Source of the DNA: Paracoccus luteus
Lineage (GTDB): Bacteria > Pseudomonadota > Alphaproteobacteria > Rhodobacterales > Rhodobacteraceae
NCBI RefSeq assembly: GCF_004522155.1
Contig: NZ_SDEA01000002.1
Location: 186,001-250,000 of the forward strand
Reading direction: 5' to 3'
DNA length: 64,000 nucleotides
The notes under the pieces: model-generated
Seen by the model: the letters and a program-made list of their open reading frames with translations, nothing else
Database searches by the model: none
Told to the model about the DNA's origin: nothing
Part shown: positions 16,557 through 26,132 of the stretch, in pieces
How positions within the stretch are numbered: position 1 is the stretch's first letter
How the letters are laid out: the number at the start of each line of letters is the position of its first letter
Program-made: the position numbers and the translations under genes

Positions 16557-18872
16557 TCAGTTGGACGGCTTGGCCGCGGCATCGGCCGCCGGCTCCATCG
16601 GGACGGCGCCGGTCGCGGTGGATTTGCCCGCGCCCTGGCCTTCGGCCGGGGCCGACGGATCGCTGGGCGCGGCGGCGGCATCAGCGGCGGGGGCCGCGGC
16701 GTCGGCCGCCGGTTCCATCGGGACGCCGCCGGTCGCGGTCGATTTGCCCGCGCCCTGGCCTTCGGCCGGGGCCGACGGATCGCTGGGCGCGGCGGCGGCA
16801 TCAGCGGCGGGGGCCGCGGCGTCGGCCGCCGGTTCCATCGGGACGCCGCCGGTCGCGGTCGATTTGCCCGCGCCCTGGCCTTCGGCCGGGGCCGACGGGT
16901 CGGCCGGGGCCGCGGCGGCGTCAGCAGCCGGGGCAGCCGGGGCCGCAGCAGCGCCGCCAGCGGGGGCCGCAGCGGCTTCAGCCGCAGGCGCGGCCGAGGC
17001 ATCAGCCGCAGGCGCCGCGGCAGTGGTCGTCGCCGCCGCATCCGTCGCCGATGCGCTGTTGCCCGAGCCTTCGCCCGGCAGCTCGAACACGGTCAGTTGG
17101 CCGCCCAGTTCGGTGTAATCCGACAGCGCCGCATAGCCGCCCACGGCACCCAGCCCCTCGTTCGGGTTGGTCAGGCCGGCCGCAAGACCGATGCCCGCCC
17201 AGCCGCCGACGCCCGACAGGATGCCGACATACTGCTTGCCGCCATGTTCATAGGTCATGACGTTGCCGATGATCCCCGACGGCGTCTTGAACTTGTAAAG
17301 CTCGTCGCCAGTCTCGGCGTCCACCGCCTTCAGATAACCCTCCAGCGTGCCATAGAAGACGATGTCGCCCGCCGTCGCCAGCGCGCCCGACCAGACCGAG
17401 AACTGTTCCGGCAGCGACCACTTGATCTCGCCCTTGACGTTGTCCCAGGCGATGAAATTGCCCATGCCGCCGTGGCTGTTCGGGGCCGGATACATCGACA
17501 GCGTGGCGCCGACATAGGGCTGGCCGGCGGTATAGGCGACCCGGAACGGTTCATAGTCCATGCAGACGTGGTTCGTCGGGACATAGAACAGGTTGGTTTC
17601 CGGCGAGAAGGCCGCCGGCTGCTGGTCCTTGGTCCCCAGCGCGGCCGGGCAGATGCCGGTCGAGTTGGTGTCCTCGCCGTTCTGTTCGGTCGAGTATTCG
17701 GCCACGACCTGCGGGCGGCCATACTGGTCGCTGTTCGGGTCCATCACGACCTCGGTCGCCCAGTTGACGGCGGGGTCGAACTTTTTGGCGACCAGCAGCT
17801 CGCCCGTCTCGCGGTCCAGCGTATAGCCGAAGCCGTTGCGGTCGAAGTGGGTCAGCAGCTTGCGCGGCTGGCCGTCGAAATCCTGGTCGGTCAGGATCAT
17901 CTCGTTGACGCCGTCGAAGTCCCATTCGTCATGGGGCGTCATCTGATAGAACCACTTGGCCATGCCGGTGTCGGCGTCGCGGGCCATGATCGTCATCGAC
18001 CAGCGGTTGTCGCCCGGACGCTGCGACGGGTTCCAGGTCGAGGGGTTGCCGGTGCCGTAATAGATCAGGTTCAGGTCGGGATCATACGAGAACCAGCCCC
18101 AGATGGTGCCGCCGCCGATCTTCCACTGGTCGCCTTCCCAGCTGTTCAGCGAGCTGTCGGCGCCGATGGGCTTGCCCAGATGGGTGGTCTTTTCCGGGTC
18201 GACCAGCATTTCCGCGTCGGGACCGGTGGAATAGGCCTTCCACGCCTCGGTCCCGTCGGCCAGATTCAGCGCCGTCATCCGGCCGCGCACGCCGTATTCG
18301 CCGCCCGACACGCCGACCATCACCTTGTCGTTGACGACCATCACCGTGGCGGTCAGCGTCTCGCCGATGGCGGGATCGCCGATCTTGGTGGACCACTTCG
18401 GCTCGCCCGTGGTGGCGTCCAGCGCGACGACGGTGGTGTCGGCCTGGGCCAGCAGGATGGTGTTGTCGGCATAGGCGAGGCCGCGATAGACCGTGTCGCA
18501 GCACATGACCGCGATGACCGACGGATCCTGCTGCGGCTCATAGCGCCACAGGATGCGGCCGTCGTTCGCCAGGTCCAGGGCAAAGACGTTGTTGGGGAAC
18601 GGGGTGTGGACATACATGACGTCCCCGATCACCAGCGGCGACCCCTCGTGCCCGCGCAGCACGCCGGTCGAGAAGGTCCAGGCGACGCGCAGGTCGCCCA
18701 CGTTGTCGCGGTTGATCTGATCGAGGGTCGAGTAGCGGGTGTTGGCATAGTCCCCGGTCTGGATGGCCCATTGTGCCGGGTTGGCGATGGCGTCCTTGAG
18801 GCTGTCGTTGGCCAGCGCGGCCGTGCCCGACAGCAGGAACGCCATAGTTGCGCCCTTGACGAGATAGTTCAT
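16557..18872 (-). CDS. xoxF: XoxF, lanthanide-dependent PQQ methanol dehydrogenase with long C-terminal tail
   Basis: Periplasmic quinoprotein oxidising methanol (771 residues; usual XoxF about 600). Signal peptide [21 protein letters not shown]. The catalytic eight-blade propeller shows the vicinal cysteine pair in [10 protein letters not shown] (about residues 123-124) and [10 protein letters not shown] (about 315-324). The second Asp of the DFD marks XoxF and ligates the lanthanide; MxaF has Ala there. The propeller ends near FELPGEG (about 600). The remaining ~170 residues are Ala/Pro-rich with 40-residue repeats containing [19 protein letters not shown]. The start has GGAGGAGG upstream; in-frame sequence beyond it is a shadow. 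Downstream are xoxG, xoxJ and the CxxxCW gene. Confidence 0.95.
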   Translation of the reverse strand: MNYLVKGATMAFLLSGTAALANDSLKDAIANPAQWAIQTGDYANTRYSTLDQINRDNVGDLRVAWTFSTGVLRGHEGSPLVIGDVMYVHTPFPNNVFALDLANDGRILWRYEPQQDPSVIAVMCCDTVYRGLAYADNTILLAQADTTVVALDATTGEPKWSTKIGDPAIGETLTATVMVVNDKVMVGVSGGEYGVRGRMTALNLADGTEAWKAYSTGPDAEMLVDPEKTTHLGKPIGADSSLNSWEGDQWKIGGGTIWGWFSYDPDLNLIYYGTGNPSTWNPSQRPGDNRWSMTIMARDADTGMAKWFYQMTPHDEWDFDGVNEMILTDQDFDGQPRKLLTHFDRNGFGYTLDRETGELLVAKKFDPAVNWATEVVMDPNSDQYGRPQVVAEYSTEQNGEDTNSTGICPAALGTKDQQPAAFSPETNLFYVPTNHVCMDYEPFRVAYTAGQPYVGATLSMYPAPNSHGGMGNFIAWDNVKGEIKWSLPEQFSVWSGALATAGDIVFYGTLEGYLKAVDAETGDELYKFKTPSGIIGNVMTYEHGGKQYVGILSGVGGWAGIGLAAGLTNPNEGLGAVGGYAALSDYTELGGQLTVFELPGEGSGNSASATDAAATTTAAAPAADASAAPAAEAAAAPAGGAAAAPAAPAADAAAAPADPSAPAEGQGAGKSTATGGVPMEPAADAAAPAADAAAAPSDPSAPAEGQGAGKSTATGGVPMEPAADAAAPAADAAAAPSDPSAPAEGQGAGKSTATGAVPMEPAADAAAKPSN
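16571..16900. repeat. 120-bp tandem repeat inside the xoxF 3' end
   Basis: A 120-bp unit is repeated head to tail: part copy 16571-16620, full copies 16621-16740 and 16741-16860 (identical base for base), part copy 16861-16898. It encodes a 40-residue protein repeat in frame, so copy-number change would lengthen or shorten the tail without a frameshift. Confidence 0.92.
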
Positions 18873-19068
18873 GCGTCCTCCTCCACGTTGGACATCGGCA
18901 CCGTTTCCTCGCGGCACTCGACGCCTGATCCAGCCTTCAGGCGCCCCGCCCATCCGTCAACGACGTGGGCCGGGGTTTCACCGGAAAGTCTTAGGAGGAT
19001 GCTGCAGCATGGCAGGAAGTTTTGGAACGTATTTTTTCCGGATATATCAGGAACGCAGCCGCCCCCGG
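18873..19068 (-). promoter_or_regulatory. Putative xoxF promoter region
   Basis: 196 bp between the fghA stop and the xoxF start, less GC-rich than its surroundings near 19020-19045. It holds a perfect 12-bp palindrome ATGCTGCAGCAT (18999-19010) and an inverted pair CCGGAAA (18981-18987) / TTTCCGG (19035-19041). The RBS GGAGGAGG is at its xoxF end. No sigma factor consensus was assigned with confidence. Confidence 0.45.
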
Positions 19069-19902
19069 TCAGCCCAGACGCTCGGCGTGCCACAGCACGT
19101 GGTCGCCGATGAAGCTTTGCACGAAGAAATAGCTGTGGTCATAGCCGGGCTGCATCCTGAACCAGCCGGGCTGGCGGCGGCGGGTCATCGCGCCGGCAAG
19201 CGTTTCGGGTTTGAGCAGGTCAAGGAACTGGTCGCTGGCGCCCTGGTCGATCAGCACCTCGCCGGGATAGCCGCGATCCAGCATCAGCAGGCTGGAATCG
19301 TGTGGCCGCCACGCGGCCGCGTCGTCGCCCAGATAGGCGCTGAACTGCTTGCGGCCCCAGTCCGACTCGGTCGGGTTGGCGATGGGCGAAAAGGCCGACA
19401 CCGACCGATAGCGGTCGGGGTGGGTCATGGCGATGGTCAGCGCGCCGTGGCCGCCCATCGAATGGCCGGTGATGCCCTGCGCCTCGGGGTCCAGCGGGAA
19501 GGCGTCGAAGACGACGCCGGGCAGCTCGTCCACGATATAGTCCCACATGCGGAAATGCGGCCGCCAGGGATCCTGCGTCGCGTTCACATAGAACCCCGCG
19601 CCCTGCCCCAGGTCATAGGCCGGGTCGTCGGCCACGCCCTCGCCGCGGGGCGAGGTGTCGGGAAAGATCAGCGCGATGCCCGATTCGGCGGCCCATTGCT
19701 GGGCGCCGGCCTTGGTCATCGCATTCTCGTGCGTGCAGGTCAGGCCCGACAGATACCACAGCACCGGAACGGTGCCGCCGTCGGCATCGGGCGGCAGATA
19801 GACGGCAAAGGTCATGTCGGTGCCGGTCGACTGGCTGCGGTGGCGATAGACGCCCTGGGTGCCGCCGAAGCTGCGGTTCTCGGACAGGGTCTCGATGGTC
19901 AT
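19069..19902 (-). CDS. fghA: S-formylglutathione hydrolase
   Basis: Serine esterase (277 residues, family-typical) hydrolysing S-formylglutathione to formate and glutathione, last step of glutathione-linked formaldehyde oxidation. The nucleophile elbow is TGHSMGGHGAL; family segments include YLSGLTCTHENAMTKAGAQ and SAFSPIANP, with the catalytic Asp and His in the C-terminal third (IDQGASDQFL, GYDHSYFF). AAAGGA precedes the ATG. It lies upstream of xoxF on the same strand. Synonym frmB. Confidence 0.95.
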   Translation of the reverse strand: MTIETLSENRSFGGTQGVYRHRSQSTGTDMTFAVYLPPDADGGTVPVLWYLSGLTCTHENAMTKAGAQQWAAESGIALIFPDTSPRGEGVADDPAYDLGQGAGFYVNATQDPWRPHFRMWDYIVDELPGVVFDAFPLDPEAQGITGHSMGGHGALTIAMTHPDRYRSVSAFSPIANPTESDWGRKQFSAYLGDDAAAWRPHDSSLLMLDRGYPGEVLIDQGASDQFLDLLKPETLAGAMTRRRQPGWFRMQPGYDHSYFFVQSFIGDHVLWHAERLG

Positions 19903-20033
19903 GGAACGGTCCTTTCGTCGGATCGGCGCGGGCCGTCAGCGTCCCGCCGGTGAAAGTGGCTGGCGGCGCCGGGCGGCGCGTCGCGCCCGGCAAAGGTGGG
20001 GGGCGGGGCGCGCCGCGCACCCCGCCGCGATAG

Positions 20034-20681
20034 TCACTTCAGTTCGTCAACGCTGCGGATCACGCGGCCCAGCAGGCCGTAATCCAGCGCCTCCTGCGTG
20101 TTCAGCCAGAAATCGCGCTGGGTGTCCTGCTCGATCCGCTCGACCGTCTGGCCGGTGGCGTCGGCAAAGATCTGGTTCAGCCGCTCGCGCATCAGGCGCA
20201 CCTGCTCGGCCTGGATCATCATGTCCGACGACGTGCCGCCGATGCCGCCCGACGGCTGGTGGATCAGGAACCGCGTGTTGGGCAGGCAGTAGCGGTTTTC
20301 CTTTTTCGCCGCGACAAAGATCAGCGCCCCGGCGCTGGCGACCCAGCCCGAGCCGATGGTCCGCACGGTCGGGCGGATGAACTTGATCACGTCATGGATC
20401 ATGTCGCCCGATTCGACGTGGCCGCCGGGGGACGAGATCAGCATGTTGATCGGCTTGTCGCCATCCTCGGCCAGCGCCAGCAGATGCGAGACGGTGCGCT
20501 GCGCCAGCTTGTCGTTGATCGTGCCGGCCACGATCACCGTGCGCGAGCGGAAATACAGCTTGTCGATCGCCGGGGACTGCGGAAGGCCCAGATCCTCACC
20601 CTTCTGGTCGTCCTTGCGCGGCTCGTCCTCTTCGTCGGGGTCGTCGTCATCAAGTCGGTGGGGCGGAAAAGCGCGCAGCAT
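20034..20681 (-). CDS. clpP: ClpP-family serine protease subunit
   Basis: Proteolytic subunit of an ATP-dependent Clp protease, 215 residues. The catalytic triad is seen as Ser in GWVASAGALI, His in RFLIHQPSGG and Asp in EQDTQRDFW. The N-terminus has a 20-residue acidic stretch (DDDDPDEEDE) absent from the classical housekeeping ClpP, so it is probably a ClpP2-type paralog. It sits between fghA and frmA, 69 bp from frmA, and no clpX or clpA is nearby. The start at 20681 is the first ATG. Confidence 0.88.
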   Translation of the reverse strand: MLRAFPPHRLDDDDPDEEDEPRKDDQKGEDLGLPQSPAIDKLYFRSRTVIVAGTINDKLAQRTVSHLLALAEDGDKPINMLISSPGGHVESGDMIHDVIKFIRPTVRTIGSGWVASAGALIFVAAKKENRYCLPNTRFLIHQPSGGIGGTSSDMMIQAEQVRLMRERLNQIFADATGQTVERIEQDTQRDFWLNTQEALDYGLLGRVIRSVDELK

Positions 20682-20750
20682 CGGGGCATCCTTTCAATGG
20701 CACGGCGGGGACCAGCCCCGCCGCATCCTTACCTAAGCATCCCTCAAGGA

Positions 20751-21881
<1,131 letters not shown>

Positions 21882-21926
21882 TCTTCTGCTCCTGTTGCGG
21901 CGGCCGAGGGCCGGTCAGTCATGGCG

Positions 21927-21954
21927 GCAGGGGCCGGTGCGACGCGGCCCCTGC
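21927..21954 (-). terminator. Hairpin between gfa and frmA
   Basis: GCAGGGGCC (21927-21935) and GGCCCCTGC (21946-21954) make a perfect 9-bp stem with a 10-nt loop, 20 bp past the gfa stop. No T-run follows on the minus strand, so it may only partly stop transcription into frmA. Confidence 0.4.
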
Positions 21955-21974
21955 GACAGCATCTTTTCGTCGCG

Positions 21975-22559
21975 TCAGGCGGCGAGCTTGCCGGATTTTT
22001 TCGCGACATGGGTGGCGATCGCATCCATCAGGGGCGGCGACAGCGCGTCATAGGGCTCCAGTCCCAGTTCCCTGAGCCGGGCGCGGATCGCCGGCATCCG
22101 GTCGGGCGACACGCCGGATTCGATCACCGAGGACACGAAGGCCGCAAACTCGGGCGCGGCCCAGCCGGGCTGGTCGGACAGTTCGGTGTGAACGAAGTCG
22201 AGCCCGTAGAACGGATGTTCCTTGTTCTCGATCCGGCCATACATATGCGCGCCGCACCCCTTGCAGGCATAGCGCTGGATCGGGGCGTCCTTGTTCACGA
22301 TTTCCAGCTTGTCGCCGTTCGCGACCACCTCGACGGCGTCGCGCGAGACCACCGCCACCTGGCTGAAGTCGGCGCCCTCGGGCTTCCAGCATTTGGTGCA
22401 GCCGCAGACGTGGTTATGCGCCGTCTGGGCGTTCACACGGACCCGGACCGGGTTGGTGGCGCATTTGCAATGCAGCTCGCCCCCCGCAAAGCCGGGGGTG
22501 GCAGGCTTGATTCCGTGATCGACGGCGGGATGAATCCTTACCCCAGCAGTGTCAGCCAT
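21975..22559 (-). CDS. gfa: Glutathione-dependent formaldehyde-activating enzyme (Gfa)
   Basis: Zinc enzyme of 194 residues speeding the condensation of formaldehyde with glutathione. Zinc-site cysteines are seen as [13 protein letters not shown] and [10 protein letters not shown], in the order expected for Gfa. ATG at 22559 has GAGGAAGGATC before it and the start [19 protein letters not shown] is typical. First gene of the gfa-frmA pair, first described in Paracoccus denitrificans; this supports a Paracoccus-like host. Confidence 0.95.
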   Translation of the reverse strand: MADTAGVRIHPAVDHGIKPATPGFAGGELHCKCATNPVRVRVNAQTAHNHVCGCTKCWKPEGADFSQVAVVSRDAVEVVANGDKLEIVNKDAPIQRYACKGCGAHMYGRIENKEHPFYGLDFVHTELSDQPGWAAPEFAAFVSSVIESGVSPDRMPAIRARLRELGLEPYDALSPPLMDAIATHVAKKSGKLAA

Positions 22560-22720
22560 GATCCTTCCTCCGATAGACCCAATGGCGAGAGGTTCGCGCC
22601 AAGCGGGTCCGCAAATCAAGTGCGATCAAGGTTGTATTGCGGGGGGGCGCGGGCATGGCCGGTCCGGCGATGGACGGCGCCGCCGGCAAGGCCTGCGGCG
22701 CTGTCCGGCATTGCCTGATG

Positions 22721-23275
22721 TCAGTCGGCGGTGTTGGACGAGACGCCCACCTGCGCCGCGCGCAGCAGCCGGTCGTGCAGCATGAAGCCGCTGGCCATCA
22801 CCTGGATGATGTCGCCGGCGCTGGTTCCGGGGACGGGCGCCTCGAACATGGCCTCGTGCAGCTGCGGGTCGAAACGCTCGCCGATGGCGGGGGCGATCAC
22901 GCGGATGCCGTGGCGGGAAAACACGTTCTCCAGCTCGCGCAGGGTCAGTTCCACCCCCTCGATCAGGGCGGCGGCGGCGGCGGGCTGGTCGTCGCCCGCG
23001 GCATCCAGCGCGCGCGTCAGCGCGTCATGCACCGGCAGCAGGTCGCGCGCGAGCCTGGAGCCGCCATAGTTCTCGGCCTCGCGCCGGTCCTTGTCGGCGC
23101 GCTTGCGGGCGTTTTCCGCATCCGCCAGCGCGCGCATGAAGCGATCGCGGTATTCGTCGCGCTCGGCTGTCGCCGCGGCCAGCGCCTCGGCGTCGGCCGA
23201 GGGATAGGCCAGCGCATCCGCCAGCGGGTCGCCGTCGATGGGCAGGTCGGTGGGCGGGGTCGGGGTGTCGTTCAT
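22721..23275 (-). CDS. grpE: Nucleotide exchange factor GrpE
   Basis: Co-chaperone of DnaK, 184 residues. A low-complexity acidic N-terminus leads to the long helix (AERDEYRDRFMRALADAENARKRADKD) and then the C-terminal beta domain with GERFDPQLHEAMFEAP and IIQVMASGFMLHDRLLRAAQVGV, diagnostic of GrpE. ATG at 23275 has AAAGGA upstream and follows hrcA by 4 bp, so they form a heat-shock operon. Confidence 0.95.
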   Translation of the reverse strand: MNDTPTPPTDLPIDGDPLADALAYPSADAEALAAATAERDEYRDRFMRALADAENARKRADKDRREAENYGGSRLARDLLPVHDALTRALDAAGDDQPAAAAALIEGVELTLRELENVFSRHGIRVIAPAIGERFDPQLHEAMFEAPVPGTSAGDIIQVMASGFMLHDRLLRAAQVGVSSNTAD

Positions 23276-23279
23276 CTGG

Positions 23280-24329
23280 TCATCCTTTCCTGTCGGACAG
23301 AACCCGCCCGACAAGCTGCGCGGTATAATCCACGATCGGGACGATGCGGCCATAGTTCAGCCGGGTCGGGCCGATCACGCCGACCGCGCCCACGATCTTG
23401 CGGTCAGCGTTCATATAGGGCGAAACCACAAGAGAGGAACCCGAAAGTGAGAACAACTCGTTTTCCGATCCGATGAAGATCCGCACGCCGTCGCCATGCT
23501 CGGCCAGTTCAAGGAAACGGGCGATGTCGCGCTTGCGTTCCAGGTCGTCGAACAGGGATCGGATGCGGTCCAGGTCGGCCGCCTGATGGGCCAGCAGGTT
23601 GGCGCGGCCGCGCACGATCAGCCGCGGGTCGGCGGCCTGCGGATCCCACGCCGCCAGCCCCGCGGCGACCAGATCGGCGGCCAGGCTGTCCAGTTCGCGC
23701 CGCCCCTCGCTGATATGCGCGGCGACGGCGCCGCGCAGGTCGGACAGGGTGCGCCCCTCGGCCTGGGCGGACAGGAAGTTGCCCGCCTCGCGCAGCGAGC
23801 TGGGCGTCTGGCCGGGCGGCGGGGTGAAGATGCGGTTTTCCACCCGGCCGTCGGCAAAGACCAGGATGACCAGCGCGCGGTCGGGGGCAAGGCTGACGAA
23901 CTCGATATGGCGCAGCGGCGCCTCTTGCTTGGGCATCAGCACCACCGACGCGCCGCGGGTCAGCGACGACAGCGCCATGCTGACCCGGTCCAGCAGGGCG
24001 CCGGTGTCGCGGTCGTCGGGGCCGATGATCTCGGCGATGCGGGCGCGGTCCTCGGGGCCGACGGGATCGACCTCCATCAGCCCGTCGACGAACAGGCGCA
24101 GGCCAAGCTGGGTGGGAAAGCGCCCGGCGGAGACATGCGGGCTTTCCAAGAGGCCGAGATATTCAAGATCCTGCATGACGTTGCGGATCGTCGCCGCCGA
24201 CACCGCCATGCCGCGGGTCAGCGTGCGCGAGCCGACCGGTTCGCCCGTGTCAAGATAGGATTCGACCACGCGGCGGAACACCTCGCGCGAGCGGTCGTTC
24301 AGGTCGGAAAGCAGGCTGGGCGCGGGCAT
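23280..24329 (-). CDS. hrcA: Heat-inducible transcription repressor HrcA
   Basis: Repressor of class I heat-shock genes, 349 residues. The N-terminal winged helix shows LNDRSREVFRRVVESYLDTGEPVGSRTL and SAATIRNVMQDLEYLGLL. The C-terminal part includes IFIGSENELFSLSGSSLVVSPY and GAVGVIGPTRLNYGRIVPIVDY, both typical. The RBS for ATG 24329 is weak. HrcA normally binds CIRCE; no such inverted repeat was seen in the 85 bp shared with rph. Confidence 0.94.
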   Translation of the reverse strand: MPAPSLLSDLNDRSREVFRRVVESYLDTGEPVGSRTLTRGMAVSAATIRNVMQDLEYLGLLESPHVSAGRFPTQLGLRLFVDGLMEVDPVGPEDRARIAEIIGPDDRDTGALLDRVSMALSSLTRGASVVLMPKQEAPLRHIEFVSLAPDRALVILVFADGRVENRIFTPPPGQTPSSLREAGNFLSAQAEGRTLSDLRGAVAAHISEGRRELDSLAADLVAAGLAAWDPQAADPRLIVRGRANLLAHQAADLDRIRSLFDDLERKRDIARFLELAEHGDGVRIFIGSENELFSLSGSSLVVSPYMNADRKIVGAVGVIGPTRLNYGRIVPIVDYTAQLVGRVLSDRKG

Positions 24330-24414
24330 GGCTGGGTTGCGGTTCGGGGCAGTGGGCCTGTAACTGGCACCACAATGGCACCGGCCCGGCGACGGGCAAG
24401 GGAAAGGACGACGG

Positions 24415-25128
24415 ATGCGACCCTCTGGCCGAGATTTAGGCGAACTGCGGACGATTTCAATCGAAACCGGTGTGATGAGCCACGCCGAGGGGTCGTGCCT
24501 GATCCGCATGGGGCACACGCATGTGCTGTGCACCGCCTCGATCGAGGAAAAGCCGCCGTCCTTCCTGAAGGGCACCGGGCAGGGCTGGGTGACGGCCGAA
24601 TACGGGATGCTGCCGCGGGCCACCCACACGCGCAACCGGCGCGAGGCCGCGGCCGGCAAGCAGTCGGGAAGAACGCAGGAAATACAGCGACTTATCGGGC
24701 GCAGCCTGCGCGCTGGCGTGGACCGGCTGGCGCTGGGGGAACGCCAGATCGTCGTCGATTGCGACGTGATGCAGGCCGACGGCGGCACCCGCTGCGCGGC
24801 AATCACCGGCGGCTGGGTCGCGCTGCGGCTGGCGGTCAACAAGCTGATCACGGCGCGTCTGGTGACCAGCGATCCGATCATGGAGCACGTCGCCGCAGTC
24901 AGCTGCGGGCTTTATGCCGGGCAGCCGGTGCTGGACCTGGACTATGCCGAGGACAGCGCCGCAGGCACGGACGGCAATTTCGTCCTGACCGGCGGGGGCA
25001 AGCTGGTCGAGGTGCAGATGTCGGCCGAAGGCGCTGCGTTTTCGCGCGACGAGATGGGGCGGCTGCTGGATCTGGCCGAGGCCGGGATGCAGGGGCTGGT
25101 GGCCGCGCAGAAGGCCGCGATCGCATGA
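24415..25128 (+). CDS. rph: Ribonuclease PH
   Basis: Phosphorolytic 3'-5' exoribonuclease trimming tRNA 3' ends; 237 residues. Family motifs: [29 protein letters not shown] at the N-terminus, [52 protein letters not shown] and [32 protein letters not shown] precedes the ATG. Divergent from hrcA, overlapping rdgB by ATGA; rph-rdgB pairing is common. Confidence 0.96.
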   Translation: MRPSGRDLGELRTISIETGVMSHAEGSCLIRMGHTHVLCTASIEEKPPSFLKGTGQGWVTAEYGMLPRATHTRNRREAAAGKQSGRTQEIQRLIGRSLRAGVDRLALGERQIVVDCDVMQADGGTRCAAITGGWVALRLAVNKLITARLVTSDPIMEHVAAVSCGLYAGQPVLDLDYAEDSAAGTDGNFVLTGGGKLVEVQMSAEGAAFSRDEMGRLLDLAEAGMQGLVAAQKAAIA

Positions 25129-25730
25129 GAACGCTGCGCGAGCGCAAGCTGCTGGTCGCCACCCACAACGCCGGCAAGCTGGACGAGATGCGCGCCATGT
25201 TCGCGCCGCACGGGATCGAGGTCGTGGGCGCCGCCGAGATGGGGCTGGGCGAGCCGGCCGAGACGGAAGACAGCTTTGTCGGCAACGCGCGGCTGAAGGC
25301 CCGCGCGGCGATGCAGGCCACCGGCCTGCCGGTTCTGGCCGATGACAGCGGGATCGCCGTCGACGGGCTGGACGGCGCGCCGGGGGTTCGCACGGCGGAT
25401 TGGGCGGACACGCCCAGCGGCCGCGATTTCATGCAGGCGATGACCCGGACCTGGGCCGAGCTGGACGCGCGCGGCGTGCCCGAGCCGCGGACCGCCCAGT
25501 TCCGCGCCACGCTGCTGCTGATGTGGCCGGATGGCGAGGAGGCGGTGTTCGAGGGCGTTGCCCCCGGACGGCTGGTCTGGCCGCCGCGGGGCGCACTGGG
25601 GCACGGCTATGATCCGATGTTTGTGCCCGACGGCGACACGCGGACCTATGCCGAGATGAGCGCCGCCGAGAAGAACCGCATCAGCCACCGCGCCCGCGCC
25701 TTCGCCCTGCTGGAGCAGGTGCTTGCGTAG
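25125..25730 (+). CDS. rdgB: RdgB/HAM1 non-canonical purine NTP pyrophosphatase
   Basis: Hydrolyses dITP, XTP and similar nucleotides to keep them out of DNA and RNA; 201 residues. Motifs: [36 protein letters not shown] and the C-terminal [15 protein letters not shown] plus [11 protein letters not shown]. Start ATG 25125 overlaps the rph stop; the long frame before it is a shadow. Its last 8 bases overlap the next gene. Confidence 0.95.
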   Translation: MRTLRERKLLVATHNAGKLDEMRAMFAPHGIEVVGAAEMGLGEPAETEDSFVGNARLKARAAMQATGLPVLADDSGIAVDGLDGAPGVRTADWADTPSGRDFMQAMTRTWAELDARGVPEPRTAQFRATLLLMWPDGEEAVFEGVAPGRLVWPPRGALGHGYDPMFVPDGDTRTYAEMSAAEKNRISHRARAFALLEQVLA

Positions 25731-26097
25731 GATCGCGACCGGGTCACCTTTCGAGGCCGCGTTCGGTTACAGCCGCGCGATCGTCAAGGGGAACTGGTGC
25801 TTTGTGTCCGGGACGACCGGATATGATTATGCCACGATGTCGATGCCGCCCGACGCCGCGGCGCAGGCGCGCAACTGTTTCGCCACCATCGCCGGGGTTC
25901 TGGAAGAGGCGGGCTTTGCGATGGGCGACATCGTGCGGGTGCAGTATACGCTGAGCGACCGCGCCTGGATCGATGAGGTTGCGCCGGTGCTGGCCGATGT
26001 TCTGGCCGAGGTTCGGCCTGCAGCCACAATGGTCATCGCCAGGCTGATCCGCGACGAGATGTTGATCGAGGTCGAAGTGACCGCGATGAAAGAGTGA
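25723..26097 (+). CDS. RidA family protein
   Basis: 124-residue RidA/YjgF-like protein; the family removes reactive enamine/imine intermediates, although subfamilies differ. Seen: FVSGTTGYDYATMSMPPDAAAQARNCF, a central helix and VRPAATMVIARLI..EMLIEVEVTAMKE at the end. The Arg in the RPAATMV stretch fits the catalytic Arg of active RidA proteins. The start is TTG at 25723 with GGAG seven bases upstream, inside the rdgB 3' end. No ATG gives a complete domain. Confidence 0.85.
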   Translation: MRRIATGSPFEAAFGYSRAIVKGNWCFVSGTTGYDYATMSMPPDAAAQARNCFATIAGVLEEAGFAMGDIVRVQYTLSDRAWIDEVAPVLADVLAEVRPAATMVIARLIRDEMLIEVEVTAMKE

Positions 26098-26132
26098 TGG
26101 GTTTTTCCGGACGCCGCCGTTAAGACGCCGGG

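Noticed and set aside
16571..16900. Tandem repeats as a CRISPR array
   Set aside because: Units are contiguous 120-bp in-frame coding repeats without spacers.
16557..18872. Calcium-type MxaF methanol dehydrogenase
   Set aside because: The DFD motif and companion xoxG/xoxJ genes, with no mxaI nearby, favour XoxF.
16521..19112. 863-codon plus-strand open frame over xoxF
   Set aside because: Shadow of xoxF; the repeat region gives repetitive Arg-rich peptides with no recognisable domain.
24330..24414. CIRCE operator before hrcA
   Set aside because: TTAGCACTC-N9-GAGTGCTAA or a close variant was not found; only a short TGGCACC direct repeat is present.
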